A stretch of 58,178 bases of DNA from Xenococcaceae cyanobacterium MO_188.B32. GTDB taxonomy: Bacteria > Cyanobacteriota > Cyanobacteriia > Cyanobacteriales > Xenococcaceae. Shown piece after piece: positions 29,044 to 38,297 of this stretch. Below the pieces are notes generated by a model. The model was not told the origin of the DNA. It searched no databases and saw only the letters and a list, made by a program, of their open reading frames with translations. Position numbers and translations under genes: made by a program. Every line of letters begins with the position of its first letter. Position 1 is the first letter of the stretch. The stretch lies in the NCBI GenBank assembly GCA_030065635.1, contig JASJDJ010000031.1:1-58178 (forward strand), given 5' to 3'.

Positions 29044-29100
29044 AATACAAAACTAAACGTAAACCATTGTCAATTTCTTCTTGTATCTCTAAAGATAAAG
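29044..29100 (-). pseudogene. Possible 3' remnant of a MazF-type toxin
   Basis: On the minus strand, in the frame shifted by one from the antitoxin, about 20 codons read SLSLEIQEEIDNGLRLVLYL and then stop. This resembles the last helix of MazF-family toxins (pattern LxxEVxxGLRxxLxL). The rest of the toxin is absent, so a deletion has joined the antitoxin end to the toxin end. The match is short and based on recall. Confidence 0.35.
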
Positions 29101-29322
29101 ATGTAATGATTTTGACTGCATTTGCATAATCTCACTATCTAAAGAAGATGATTGATTTTCATAAACTGAATTTAAGGCTTCCGTAATATCTTGTTTATCT
29201 CTGTTTTTAATAAAACTTTCTAATGCTCTAGCATAAAGTTCACTGCGGGATATTCCTAGTCTTTTAGCTATATTTTCTGCTGTATAAAAGAGTGGATCGG
29301 GAATAGAAATAGCGGTTTTCAT
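29089..29322 (-). CDS. Ribbon-helix-helix antitoxin (MazE-like)
   Basis: 77 residues with an RHH start, MKTAISIPDPLFYTAENIA, then RLGISRSELYARALESFI, the usual form of cyanobacterial antitoxins paired with MazF/PemK toxins. The C-terminal tail NSSLDSEIMQMQ-like region (here SSSLDSEIMQMQSKSL) would bind the toxin. The last residues HLYL come from a fusion with the remains of the toxin gene, so the antitoxin looks slightly altered at its end and probably lacks its partner. Confidence 0.75.
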   Translation of the reverse strand: MKTAISIPDPLFYTAENIAKRLGISRSELYARALESFIKNRDKQDITEALNSVYENQSSSLDSEIMQMQSKSLHLYL

Positions 29323-29493
29323 CGTTCTACTGAATAGAATAATATATTGATGAATATAGTATAACTACAGTTATACCAATGATTTCTTGGGCGTTTCGGT
29401 TTCCTACTTTAGATCGGCAACGCCACTTCTCGAAAGCGTTCTACCATAGCGAAGTACTTTGCGATCGCTCGATCGATGTTTTAGAGATAAAGT

Positions 29494-29610
29494 CTACTTA
29501 TCTTGCTTGTCCATGGCTGATATTCCCCCAAATAACATCCATAAACCAGCGATCGCGATCGACAATGCTAAAACAGCTACGATTAAATCGAGGGAATTAG
29601 TATCAACCAT
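29494..29610 (-). CDS. 38-residue single-pass membrane protein
   Basis: From the ATG at 29610, preceded by TTGGAGAAC about 7 bases upstream, a 38-residue protein is encoded. It has a short polar start (MVDTNSLDL), one hydrophobic helix (LIVAVLALSIAIAGLWMLFGG) and a charged tail, DKQDK. The open frame extends further upstream but without family-like sequence. Small single-helix proteins are often subunits of photosynthetic or respiratory complexes in cyanobacteria. I do not recognise this one. Confidence 0.45.
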   Translation of the reverse strand: MVDTNSLDLIVAVLALSIAIAGLWMLFGGISAMDKQDK

Positions 29611-29670
29611 TTGTGTTCTCCAAGAATATCTATAACAATATACTAAGTAAGTTCCCAGCTCAATTAGACC

Positions 29671-29913
29671 GTGTTTAGAGTTATTACCCCCAAATTTGAC
29701 CAACAGTATTCTCGCTGGACTGATGCTCTTGAGTCAGCTAAGTCTCTAATACCTCAATGTAAAAGTTTGTTAGAGGATATCCGCATTTACGATGGAGAGG
29801 AAATTATTTGGGTTTACAGTCGCTCCCATAAATATCCTCAATATATTGGTGCAGGAACATACAATAGATTGGCTAATCTGTTCATTCAAGAGACATTAGA
29901 AGAAGAGCAATAA
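29671..29913 (+). CDS. Conserved cyanobacterial hypothetical protein (80 aa)
   Basis: 80 residues starting at GTG 29671. The pattern FRVITPKFDQQYSRW and ALESAKSLIPQCKSLLEDIRIYDGEEIIWVYSRSHKYPQYIGAG matches a small protein I recall as conserved across cyanobacteria. No catalytic motif is evident, and it is rich in tyrosine and tryptophan. It is divergent from the 38-residue membrane protein. Its function is unknown. Confidence 0.65.
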   Translation: MFRVITPKFDQQYSRWTDALESAKSLIPQCKSLLEDIRIYDGEEIIWVYSRSHKYPQYIGAGTYNRLANLFIQETLEEEQ

Positions 29914-30038
29914 ATCAGTTATCAGTAAACAGTCATCAGTTATCAGTATCAACTTATGAGATATATCTCAATCAACAATTAACCATTAACAATTAACACA
30001 AACCAGGATATTAATTTTATCGGCTAAGAGCTAAAAAC

Positions 30039-30073
30039 TGGAATCTCCGCCCCTAAAGGGCGAAGAGATTCAA
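30039..30073 (+). mobile_element. Solo IS200/IS605-type right-end hairpin
   Basis: GGAATCTCCGCCC, loop, GGGCGAAGAGATTCAA forms a bulged stem. It resembles the right end of the TnpB element at 52398-52432 (GGAATCTCGCTCC ... GGAGGTCAA), including the terminal TCAA. No transposase accompanies it. It is probably a fossil end or a minimal element. Confidence 0.4.
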
Positions 30074-30098
30074 CGTAATTAAACAAAAGTTACTACAA

Positions 30099-32690
30099 TT
30101 ATTCTCCCAACCAGACCCGAACATCGATCGCCAGTTTTTGTCCTAATTTAAGCAGAGGACGAATTTGGGATAAGTCCCAACGGCAACTAGTTGCCGAATT
30201 ATCATCGAAGCACTCGGGTATAATTTTTTGATGTAGGCAACGGAAATAAACTTCTTGAGCGCGATCGAGGAATAAACCCAAATTCAATTGATAACCAAGC
30301 TCGATAATAGTTTCTAATCTTTTAACGTCTTGTTCTAAGGTGTGGGGATCGCCATCATATAAAATTCGCCACAGCAAACGCAAAATAATTTGTTCCAGGG
30401 TTTTCTTGCCTTCGGGGATATTTAGTTGACATTTTAAATGAGTGGCTTCGGCAGCGATCCCCTTAAGTTCGGTTAAATGATTATCTATTTCTTCCGAGTC
30501 TTCGATCGATTTTTCTAAAGCCGAAATAGATAATAAGCAACGATGGGATAGAGCTATTTCGGCTGCTACCTGCAATTCTTGAGGTACAGGCATTTCTTCC
30601 CGCTGAAAAGCAGCTAAAATACTGTAATTTTCTCGATAAACTTGAGTATAAAGCTGGTCTAAACGCTTTTTCGTTTTAGCAGTCAATTGCTGCATAATAC
30701 GATGTCTTTCTTCGGCAAATAGATGTTGCAAACTGAAAGAGCGATCGCTCAATAGCTTATTCATTGCCATAATGGTTTGAGCAGCACTAGCTTGTTCGAG
30801 GGTAGCAAACAACTGCTGTTTTACTTCCGTGTAAGCCAGACGACCGCTAAAAGGCTGAATACAACAATGGAAATCCCAACCACCTAGATGTAAGACGGCA
30901 AACACAAAATGCTGAGATTCCCAAGTAATTTCTGAAGTCAAACGGACTTGTCCTACTGCTAGAGTAAGTACTCCTAACTGTTGTTTTTGATAATCTAGTC
31001 TTTCGGCTGCGTAACAATAAACTCTTTCTCGTTGAGGATAATTGGTAAAGAGGGAACTAATGCCATAGTGAGCAGCTACCTGATGAAAACTAATTTGTGC
31101 GGGAGCTACTAACTGATGATACACTTCTGCACCATGACCGAATACATCTACATTACTGGGAGCTTTAGCTAATAGTTTGATAAATTCTTTTTGCCAGTGT
31201 ATTCCTGCCACTTCTCCTGCTAATTCTAAAGCGCGAACAGCATAACGGAGAATTTGTACCCCTTCTGGACGAGAAATTTCTTCAAAAAACCAACCGCAGC
31301 TAGTGTACATCAACAGAGTATGACGCTGCATTTCTAATAGTCGCAAAGCATCTATTTTTTCTGCTTGAGTTAGTTCACGGCATTGATGAATGGTAAAGAA
31401 ATGTTGTACTTTGTCTGGAGAGCGGTCGCGAATAACTTGGATATATTCTTCTCTTGCTTGCCAGGGATCGCGAAATAATTTGCTGGCTTCGTCTACATAG
31501 ACATCGATAAGTTTATCTCTCAACCAGTCGAGAGCATCTCTCAGGGGTCTGCGCCATTGCTGATTCCAGGTGCCACCACCACCACAACCACAATCTTCCT
31601 GCCAGCGATCGACACCATGAGAACAACTCCAAGCTGTAACTGGCTTGAGGACTACTTCCCAAGTTGGTTGAGCGAGACTGAGATAATGAGCGTAATTAGT
31701 AACCGTCCAACCTCGATGGGGAAATTCCTGGGTAAAGACATAAGCCAGACATTTCTCTGTACCTCCCCGGTGATGACCAAAAGTTTCTCCATCAGTAGCT
31801 ACATTGATTAATTGAGACTTACGGTTATCTCCTTTTACAGCTTGACCGATCCTGGCAATAAAGTTGTCTCCAGTTTTAAGAATATCGCTAAAACCCATAT
31901 CGCGAGAAATAGGGCCATCATAGAAAAAGATATCGATATAACGACCATCTTCGATAAAACAACGATAGGGACGGGTGGGATCGATTTGATTGCCACCTAC
32001 TTCATGCCATTCTGGTTGTGGGTCTTTTTCTGTAGGTAGAGGGCGACATCTTTCTGCTTGAGAAGGAGCCAGGATAATAAAGCGGATATTTTCATCAATT
32101 AAAGCTTTTAAGGTAGGGTAATCTACGGCAGTTTCTGCTAGCCACATTCCTTCTGGCTCTCTGTGGAAGCGATAACGAAAATCTGCTTTACCCCAACGAA
32201 TTTGGGTATATTTGTCTCTTTCGTTGGCTAAGGGCAGAATAATATGATTATATACTTGAGCGATCGCGTTACCATGGCCATTCAGTCTTTCACAACTTTT
32301 TCGATCTGCTTCAATAATGCGCTGATAGACTTCGGGATCGTATTTTTCTAACCACGACATCAAAGTTGCACCAATATTAAAACTAAGATATTCAAAGTTA
32401 TTGACGATCCCAATTAATTCTTCACGGTGATTGAGAATTCTGGCAAAAGCATTAGGCCGATAACATTCGTAATGGATGCGTTCATTCCAATCATGGTAGG
32501 GATGAGCACTTGGTTGACGCTCGATGGTATCTAAATAAGGATTTTCTCGTGGCGGTTGGTAAAAGTGACCGTGAATAGTTACATATACACCATTAGCAGT
32601 TTTTAACGGGTGAGTTTCATTATTTTCTACAACCTTAGAAGATTGGATAGTTACAGACTTGTTTGTCAGATTTTGGGCAATAGTTGTCAT
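30099..32690 (-). CDS. DUF3536 glycoside hydrolase family 57-like enzyme
   Basis: An 863-residue protein with the GH57 opening YVTIHGHFYQPPRENPYLDTIE and a long central GH57 barrel (FGHHRGGTEKCLAYVF, WSCSHGVDRWQEDCGC). A C-terminal DUF3536 domain follows. GH57 enzymes are retaining alpha-amylases, branching enzymes or related glucan enzymes. The cyanobacterial DUF3536 type is assumed to act on storage glucan, but its reaction is not firmly known. The length is normal. The gene is monocistronic, with long AT-rich flanks. Confidence 0.88.
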   Translation of the reverse strand: MTTIAQNLTNKSVTIQSSKVVENNETHPLKTANGVYVTIHGHFYQPPRENPYLDTIERQPSAHPYHDWNERIHYECYRPNAFARILNHREELIGIVNNFEYLSFNIGATLMSWLEKYDPEVYQRIIEADRKSCERLNGHGNAIAQVYNHIILPLANERDKYTQIRWGKADFRYRFHREPEGMWLAETAVDYPTLKALIDENIRFIILAPSQAERCRPLPTEKDPQPEWHEVGGNQIDPTRPYRCFIEDGRYIDIFFYDGPISRDMGFSDILKTGDNFIARIGQAVKGDNRKSQLINVATDGETFGHHRGGTEKCLAYVFTQEFPHRGWTVTNYAHYLSLAQPTWEVVLKPVTAWSCSHGVDRWQEDCGCGGGGTWNQQWRRPLRDALDWLRDKLIDVYVDEASKLFRDPWQAREEYIQVIRDRSPDKVQHFFTIHQCRELTQAEKIDALRLLEMQRHTLLMYTSCGWFFEEISRPEGVQILRYAVRALELAGEVAGIHWQKEFIKLLAKAPSNVDVFGHGAEVYHQLVAPAQISFHQVAAHYGISSLFTNYPQRERVYCYAAERLDYQKQQLGVLTLAVGQVRLTSEITWESQHFVFAVLHLGGWDFHCCIQPFSGRLAYTEVKQQLFATLEQASAAQTIMAMNKLLSDRSFSLQHLFAEERHRIMQQLTAKTKKRLDQLYTQVYRENYSILAAFQREEMPVPQELQVAAEIALSHRCLLSISALEKSIEDSEEIDNHLTELKGIAAEATHLKCQLNIPEGKKTLEQIILRLLWRILYDGDPHTLEQDVKRLETIIELGYQLNLGLFLDRAQEVYFRCLHQKIIPECFDDNSATSCRWDLSQIRPLLKLGQKLAIDVRVWLGE

Positions 32691-32985
32691 AAGTATAAAT
32701 GCTTAATACTATTAGCTTAATTTGTGAGTAAATAGGAATGTGGCGAAATTACTTTCTTATTTAAGCTTAAGTTTTACTTAATTAGAATAATATTTTAGTT
32801 ATTTTAATAAGTTCTTTATTTTAATTATTATTCTTGTAAAAAGAATCTATCTTTAGTTAAACAAAGTTAACACCAAACCGAAGAAAGTTGGTAAATTTCG
32901 GGAAAATTACTCTAACCTAAGTATGGTGATTGTAATACAGATTATTTGTATGATTAGTTTTAATCACTAGTATCCTTGGTGGGAA

Positions 32986-33987
32986 ATGTTCTCGTTTTAC
33001 ATTAGTAAATCCTTTGGCTTGTCTTGGTTACAAAAAAAGCTGATAGGAATTCAACAGCTAAATTCTACTGGTATAGGGTTAGTCTCAATTTTTCTAGCTT
33101 TATTGTTTTTATCTTTTACAGCTATTTTTCTCAAATTGGGTGAAACAGAAATTAGCCCTAATGCCATAATTTTTAATCGTCTCTGGATTGCCACCTTAAT
33201 TTTAGGGTTGTCTCAAGAAACTAGTAAACTAGGACAATCATCTTCAAATTATATTAATAAAAAAATTGATGAAGGTAATTTAGCAACTTATACTAATCGA
33301 GAACGTTGGTTACTATTATTAGTTGTAGTTAGCTCTACTGCCTCTGTTGTTTTTTGGGCTTGGTCTCTAACACAAACTAGTGTAGCTAACTCTACTGTAT
33401 TGCGTAATTTAACTCCTCTATTTACTAGCTTATGTGGCTGGTTAATTTTCAACCAAAAGTTCGATCGTCAATTTTGTTGGGGGATGTTAATAGCAATAGT
33501 CGGAGCAATTGCGATCGGTAGTAACGATTTACAAGTAAGTTCTGACAATTTTCTGGGAGATGCTACAGCTTTATTTTCAGCTTTACTTTATGCCATCTAT
33601 CTTTTGGCAAGCGAACAGTTAAGATTATATAAAAGTACCACTACTATTTTGTTCTGGCGTTGCGCTTTGGGTACTTTATTGGTGTTACCTGTTGCCTGGT
33701 TAACAGACGGTTCTCTTTTTCCTTCTTCTTACTTGGGTTGGCTAGTCGTTATTGCTTTGGCAGTTGTTTGTCAGGTTTGCGGACAGGGTTTACTCATTTA
33801 CAGTCTCGATCGATTTTCATCTAGTTTTGTAGCACTTTTCTTACTTCTCACTCCTATTAATACAGCTATTTTAGCCTGGCTGATTTTTGCTGAAAGTCTT
33901 AGTTGGCTGAATGCGATCGCTTTTGTGTTAGTTTTATTTGGTATCTATCTATCTCAATCTAGTTCATCTGTTCAAAAAAGTAACTAG
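32986..33987 (+). CDS. EamA family (DMT) transporter, ten-helix type
   Basis: 333 residues with ten predicted membrane spans arranged as two EamA repeats. The first has LFLSFTAIFLKLGETEISPNAIIFNRLW and SVVFWAWSLTQTSVANSTVLRNLTPLFTSL; the second has DATALFSALLYAIYLLASEQL and LLLTPINTAILAWLIFAESL. These proteins export metabolites such as amino acids. A short charged loop (about 87-105) separates the first spans. The substrate cannot be told from sequence. Confidence 0.88.
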   Translation: MFSFYISKSFGLSWLQKKLIGIQQLNSTGIGLVSIFLALLFLSFTAIFLKLGETEISPNAIIFNRLWIATLILGLSQETSKLGQSSSNYINKKIDEGNLATYTNRERWLLLLVVVSSTASVVFWAWSLTQTSVANSTVLRNLTPLFTSLCGWLIFNQKFDRQFCWGMLIAIVGAIAIGSNDLQVSSDNFLGDATALFSALLYAIYLLASEQLRLYKSTTTILFWRCALGTLLVLPVAWLTDGSLFPSSYLGWLVVIALAVVCQVCGQGLLIYSLDRFSSSFVALFLLLTPINTAILAWLIFAESLSWLNAIAFVLVLFGIYLSQSSSSVQKSN

Positions 33988-34214
33988 TGATTGGTGACTG
34001 GGCAAAAGATGACGCTTGCATTTCTTAATTCCTAATCCTCAAATCAGTAGAAACCTCTAGTATTTTTACTATCTAGTTTGGGTATATTATTCATAGATTT
34101 TGCTAAAATTCAAGGCGGGATCGTGCTCGATCGATAGTGAGTAAAGTGATATTAAATCTGTTTGCACGAGTAGCGTCTGAAAATTTTAGTTCTATGGTGT
34201 AATGAATAGACCTA

Positions 34215-36212
34215 ATGACCTTAGTTTCTACTAAAATTATTGTTCCTCAACACATAGAATACTTTATTGTCGATCGAGATTTAGTTATTTTTGAATATTC
34301 CCAAGCTATATCTCGTTTTTTTTCGCCCGAGCGAAGATTAAGTCGAGGTCAAGATGTTCGGGAATTTTTACCAGAATTAAGTAACCATGAACCGATAATT
34401 AATAAAATTCTGGAAGGAGAAAAAAAGCATTTTTCTGTACCAAAAATAAATATTTGTTCTCAAGTAGATCGATTTGTTAGTTCTGTTTCATTATCTTCTT
34501 TTTCTCAACTTTATTTTATTATTCATTTGGCTCATTATCCTTTCAATAATGATAATTATCTAATTATTTTTTTGGAAGAAATTACTACTCATAGTGCTTG
34601 GATGCAATCTTGGAATGATAAATTTAAAGAATATAGTTTATTACATGATTCGAGTCTGCTTTCTAACCAATTAGCACAGTCTATTTATTTTTATGAGCGT
34701 GTTTTTGCTTCTATGGCAGAAGCTTTAATTATTACTAGCGATACAGGTGTCGTCCAACGAGTTAATCAATCTACAGTTAATTTACTCGGTTATAGTCAAG
34801 AAGAGTTAGTCGATCGATCTATTAATAAGATTATTGCCGATCCCAATTTTCTTTTATCAGAAATTCAGCAATATTTATTGACTCAAGGAGAATTAATTAA
34901 AAATCTTGAGGTTATTTGTCAAACCAGACAAGGCTTGACTAAAATTATATCTTTTAGTTGTTCGCGAATAAAGATAGAAAAAAATGATAATAATAAATTA
35001 ATTTATCTCGGTCGAGATATAACTAATCTCAAACGTTATCAACAGCGTCAAAACGTACAATCTTCTATTAGTAAAATATTAGCTAACTCTCAAGATTTTG
35101 CTAAAGCTGGCTCTAAGTTACTTCAAATAATATGTGAAAATTTAGATTTGGTGGTAGGGGAAATCTGGATAAGCTCGACTAAAAATACGAGCCAACAAAA
35201 ACTAAAATGTGAAATAGTTTGGACTAAAAATCCTTTTAAAGTTGACAAACTGATTGCTATTACCAAAAAAAACAACTATGGACTAGAAGAAGATATTGTT
35301 GGTGATATTTGGTTGAATAATTCTTTTTTTTGGTATGAAAATTCTTCACGAAAATCAAAATATTTGCGTCAAAATGTAGCTCTAGAAGTAGGTTTGTCAG
35401 GAGGTTTTGGTTTCCCCATACAAGGAGAAGATAGAATTTTAGCTGTGATGAACTTTTTTTTTCAAAAAGAAAAAAAAATCGATGAAGATTTAGTGGATTT
35501 GATGCTAATTATTGCCAATCAAATCGGTCAATTTATTCAACGAAAAAAAGCAGAAACAGCATTAAGATATCAGCAGGAAGAAAGTGAAAATTTACTTCTT
35601 AATATTTTACCTAAAATGGTTGCCGAACAACTAAAAAAACAAAATAGGACTATTGCCGATCATTTTGATTCTGTTACAATTTTATTTGCCGATCTGGTTA
35701 ATTTTACTAACTTATTTGCTCAATTACCTCCCATTGAAATTGTAGAAATTCTCAACGAAATTTTTTCAGAATTTGACCGTATTAGTACTAAATATGGACT
35801 GGAAAAAATTAAAATTATTGGAGATGCTTACATGGTAGTGGGTGGATTACCCCAACAACGGGACGATCATGCCGAAGCGATCGCGGAAATGGCATTAGAT
35901 ATGCAACGAGCGATCGCCCAATTCAATTCAGAAACAGATAAAACTTTAAGTATTCGGATTGGCATCAATACAGGGGCGGTAGTAGCAGGAGTAATTGGTA
36001 CTAAAAAGTTTTCTTACGATTTATGGGGAGATGCGGTTAATATTGCCTATCGTATGGAATCTCATGGGGTACCCGATCGTATTCAGGTTACTGCTTCTAC
36101 TTATGAATTACTAAAAGATAAGTATATTTTGCAACCAAGAGGAGACATCGATGTTAAGGGCAAAGGAAGAATGCCCACCTACTTTTTGGTGGGTAGAGTG
36201 AAAGGATGTTGA
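34215..36212 (+). CDS. PAS-GAF class III adenylate cyclase
   Basis: 665 residues. An N-terminal region (about 1-150) is followed by a PAS domain (MAEALIITSDTGVVQRVNQS, about 170-275), a GAF-like domain (about 290-440), a coiled linker, and a class III cyclase domain (about 485-655). The catalytic domain shows the metal Asp in ILFADLVNFT, the metal Asp in KIIGDAYM, the adenine-selecting Lys in GLEKIKIIGD and Asp in SYDLWGDAVN, and the transition-state Arg in NIAYRMESHG. It should make cAMP in response to a signal sensed by the N-terminal domains. The residues favour ATP over GTP. Confidence 0.9.
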   Translation: MTLVSTKIIVPQHIEYFIVDRDLVIFEYSQAISRFFSPERRLSRGQDVREFLPELSNHEPIINKILEGEKKHFSVPKINICSQVDRFVSSVSLSSFSQLYFIIHLAHYPFNNDNYLIIFLEEITTHSAWMQSWNDKFKEYSLLHDSSLLSNQLAQSIYFYERVFASMAEALIITSDTGVVQRVNQSTVNLLGYSQEELVDRSINKIIADPNFLLSEIQQYLLTQGELIKNLEVICQTRQGLTKIISFSCSRIKIEKNDNNKLIYLGRDITNLKRYQQRQNVQSSISKILANSQDFAKAGSKLLQIICENLDLVVGEIWISSTKNTSQQKLKCEIVWTKNPFKVDKLIAITKKNNYGLEEDIVGDIWLNNSFFWYENSSRKSKYLRQNVALEVGLSGGFGFPIQGEDRILAVMNFFFQKEKKIDEDLVDLMLIIANQIGQFIQRKKAETALRYQQEESENLLLNILPKMVAEQLKKQNRTIADHFDSVTILFADLVNFTNLFAQLPPIEIVEILNEIFSEFDRISTKYGLEKIKIIGDAYMVVGGLPQQRDDHAEAIAEMALDMQRAIAQFNSETDKTLSIRIGINTGAVVAGVIGTKKFSYDLWGDAVNIAYRMESHGVPDRIQVTASTYELLKDKYILQPRGDIDVKGKGRMPTYFLVGRVKGC

Positions 36213-36579
36213 CAAGCCCTATGGTATATACCTTTCAATCAAATAAGTAACCCTATTTTACCATTATTCCTTACTTATTATTTAGTTTTGTAGTAAGCTT
36301 TTTCATAGAACATTTAACATCGAGCGGTTGTTTGGATTTGATAGGTTTCAATTAGGTGTCCTAAACAACAAAGCTTTCAACTACCACAAGCCGAGCGATG
36401 ATTTCTAGACAGTAGTGAGTCGAGGTTTTTTAAATCAATTTTGACTATACTAATTTTATGTGTATTTACAAAAGTAAATAAAACTTTATGTTGTCAACTA
36501 AGTCGATCGATCGCTAAGTCTGACAGCTAGTAATTATTTTCATCATTTACTAATTTGCCGTCAACAAATTTTCAAGTCT
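36213..36579. other. Intergenic stretch without a recognisable gene
   Basis: These 367 AT-rich bases separate the cyclase and methyltransferase genes, both on the plus strand. I see no ORF worth reporting, no tRNA and no strong hairpin with a T-run. They probably hold the promoter and leader of the methyltransferase gene. Confidence 0.4.
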
Positions 36580-37671
36580 ATGCAATCTACACCAAGTATT
36601 GACCAATTTGTACCCGAGTCTTTAACCAAATTTGCCTATCAAACCTTTCAAGAAGGTAAAAAAGTCTTTGGAGTTGCCCATAAAACCATCAGCGATCGTC
36701 TAACTGATATGGTTGTGCCTGAAAGAAAAGATAAAGTTAAATCTCTTACTCCAGAAACTATAAACAAACTACAGCAAAGACTATCTGATCTCGAAGAAGC
36801 TGACTGGCAAGATGCTCAAAAAGGAGTATATCCAGCTAGTTTATTATTTGACAATCCTTGGTCGGATTTTTTTCGCTATTATCCCGAAGTCTGGTTAGAT
36901 TTGACTCAAATTTGGCAACGCGCACAAAACAAAGAGTATCAAAAATTTGACTCGACAATAGACAAAGAAGGTTATCCCGCTTACTATTTGCAAAACTTCC
37001 ATTATCAGACAGACGGCTATCTCAGCGAGATGTCTGCCAATCTCTATGACTTGCAAGTAGAAATTCTGTTTAACGGGACAGCAGATGCCATGCGTCGTAG
37101 AATTCTTGCTCCTCTAAAGCGAAAATTAGCAGCATTTACCGATGTTACTGCTCAACAAATGCGTGTCCTCGATGTTGCTTGTGGTACTGGACGTACCCTT
37201 AGAATGATTCGGGCTAGCTTACCCAAAGCATCCTTGTTTGGCACAGATTTATCTCCTGCATATCTGCGTAAAGCTAATCAACTACTCTCAGAAATTCCTG
37301 GGGAACTACCCCAACTCCTCCAAGCAAATGCAGAAGAATTACCTTACTTAGATAATTATTTCCATGGTATTACTTCTGTCTTTTTATTCCACGAACTGCC
37401 AGCAGAAGCTCGTCAAAGAGTAATAGAAGAATGCTTCCGTATTTTGCAACCAGGAGGAACATTTGTTATTTGCGATTCTATGCAATCGATCGACTCTCCT
37501 GAATTTCAGGACATGATGGATAACTTCCCCATTTTATTCCACGAACCCTACTACAGACATTACACTACTGACCATATCAGCGATCGCTTGGACAAAGCAG
37601 GATTTGTGGACATTGAAATCCAAAATCATTTCTTCAGCAAATACTGGGTTGCCCGCAAACCAATAAATTAA
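36580..37671 (+). CDS. Class I SAM-dependent methyltransferase
   Basis: 363 residues. A helical N-terminal region of about 200 residues, found in a cyanobacterial subgroup, is followed by a Rossmann methyltransferase domain. The latter has the SAM motif VLDVACGTGRTLRMI, the motif II acidic residue in LFGTDLSPAYL, and RILQPGGTFVICDS. It resembles UbiE/Methyltransf_11 enzymes. The substrate is unknown. The length is complete and the start ATG is well placed. Confidence 0.85.
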   Translation: MQSTPSIDQFVPESLTKFAYQTFQEGKKVFGVAHKTISDRLTDMVVPERKDKVKSLTPETINKLQQRLSDLEEADWQDAQKGVYPASLLFDNPWSDFFRYYPEVWLDLTQIWQRAQNKEYQKFDSTIDKEGYPAYYLQNFHYQTDGYLSEMSANLYDLQVEILFNGTADAMRRRILAPLKRKLAAFTDVTAQQMRVLDVACGTGRTLRMIRASLPKASLFGTDLSPAYLRKANQLLSEIPGELPQLLQANAEELPYLDNYFHGITSVFLFHELPAEARQRVIEECFRILQPGGTFVICDSMQSIDSPEFQDMMDNFPILFHEPYYRHYTTDHISDRLDKAGFVDIEIQNHFFSKYWVARKPIN

Positions 37672-37701
37672 GTAATAATAAAACCCGCAACTGAACCGTG
37701 A

Positions 37702-37785
37702 TGGAACGGATACTCCTACCTCACGAAGTAGGTAGGGAGTACTTCATGCTCATCCCACGCCTCAATAACGTGGGATTTTGCTTTA
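37702..37785 (+). mobile_element. Truncated HEARO-like 5' module (third copy)
   Basis: It follows GTGA (37698-37701), starts with a hairpin (CTCCTACCT ... AGGTAGGGAG) and has CTTCATGCTCATCCCACGCCT. This parallels the first 80 or so bases of the elements at 15125 and 56615 (hairpin, then CTT, then CCCCACGCCT in copy 2). A further stem ATCCCACG/CGTGGGAT follows. The rest of the element is absent. The match is partial and judged by eye. Confidence 0.4.
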
Positions 37786-37866
37786 ATTATCGAGTGACTC
37801 AAAAAGTATTATTTGATACAGAAAATATGATATATTTATGATATAAGGAATAAGGAGAAAAGAGAA

Positions 37867-38064
37867 ATGTCTATTCAAGCACAAGCTCGTTCTTTGTTCA
37901 TACGTCATCACAAAATGGTAGTAAACCGTGAAAAATCGATGTTAGCACGTACTGCTGCCGAAATTGGTGTCGATGTAGATCCTAAATATCACAGCCATAT
38001 CCAAGGTAAGACTATCAACAGTTTTAATGCTATTTACGACCGCTCCCATGCAGCTATGAGCTAA
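37867..38064 (+). CDS. Small conserved basic protein (65 aa)
   Basis: 65 residues with an excellent ribosome binding site (AAGGAGAAAAGAGAA before the ATG). The sequence MSIQAQARSLFIRHHKMVVNREKSMLARTAAEIGVDVD is basic and helical and ends in YDRSHAAMS. I do not recognise a named family; it resembles small unannotated proteins of cyanobacteria. It has no membrane segment and no cysteine pairs. Confidence 0.6.
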   Translation: MSIQAQARSLFIRHHKMVVNREKSMLARTAAEIGVDVDPKYHSHIQGKTINSFNAIYDRSHAAMS

Positions 38065-38297
38065 GAGCTTAATCAAGCTCGAAGACAATTAAATAAACTT
38101 TAAGCCAATGAAAATTGATTGTGCGTTTATGCGCTGCATACTACTAGTCTGTCAAGATTGATTTGATGGATGCGAGAAAAGTTTGGAGTTTGGAGTTGGG
38201 AATTCGGAGTTCGCAGGAGCGAAAATTTAACCCTCATTTCTAACTTGACAAAGTACTAGGGGTACAGCGCAAGCTTACCCGATAATTAAGCGCGGGA

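Noticed and set aside
29379-29600. Plus-strand 73-codon frame
   Set aside because: It overlaps the small membrane gene on the other strand and shows no conserved features.
30099-32690. Several plus-strand open frames opposite the DUF3536 gene (for example 31557-32039)
   Set aside because: They lie antisense in a strongly coding gene, have no family features, and follow from its codon use.
36330-36365. GGTTTCAATTAGGTGTCC as a possible CRISPR repeat
   Set aside because: It occurs once only, with no spacer-repeat periodicity around it. I found no CRISPR array in the window.
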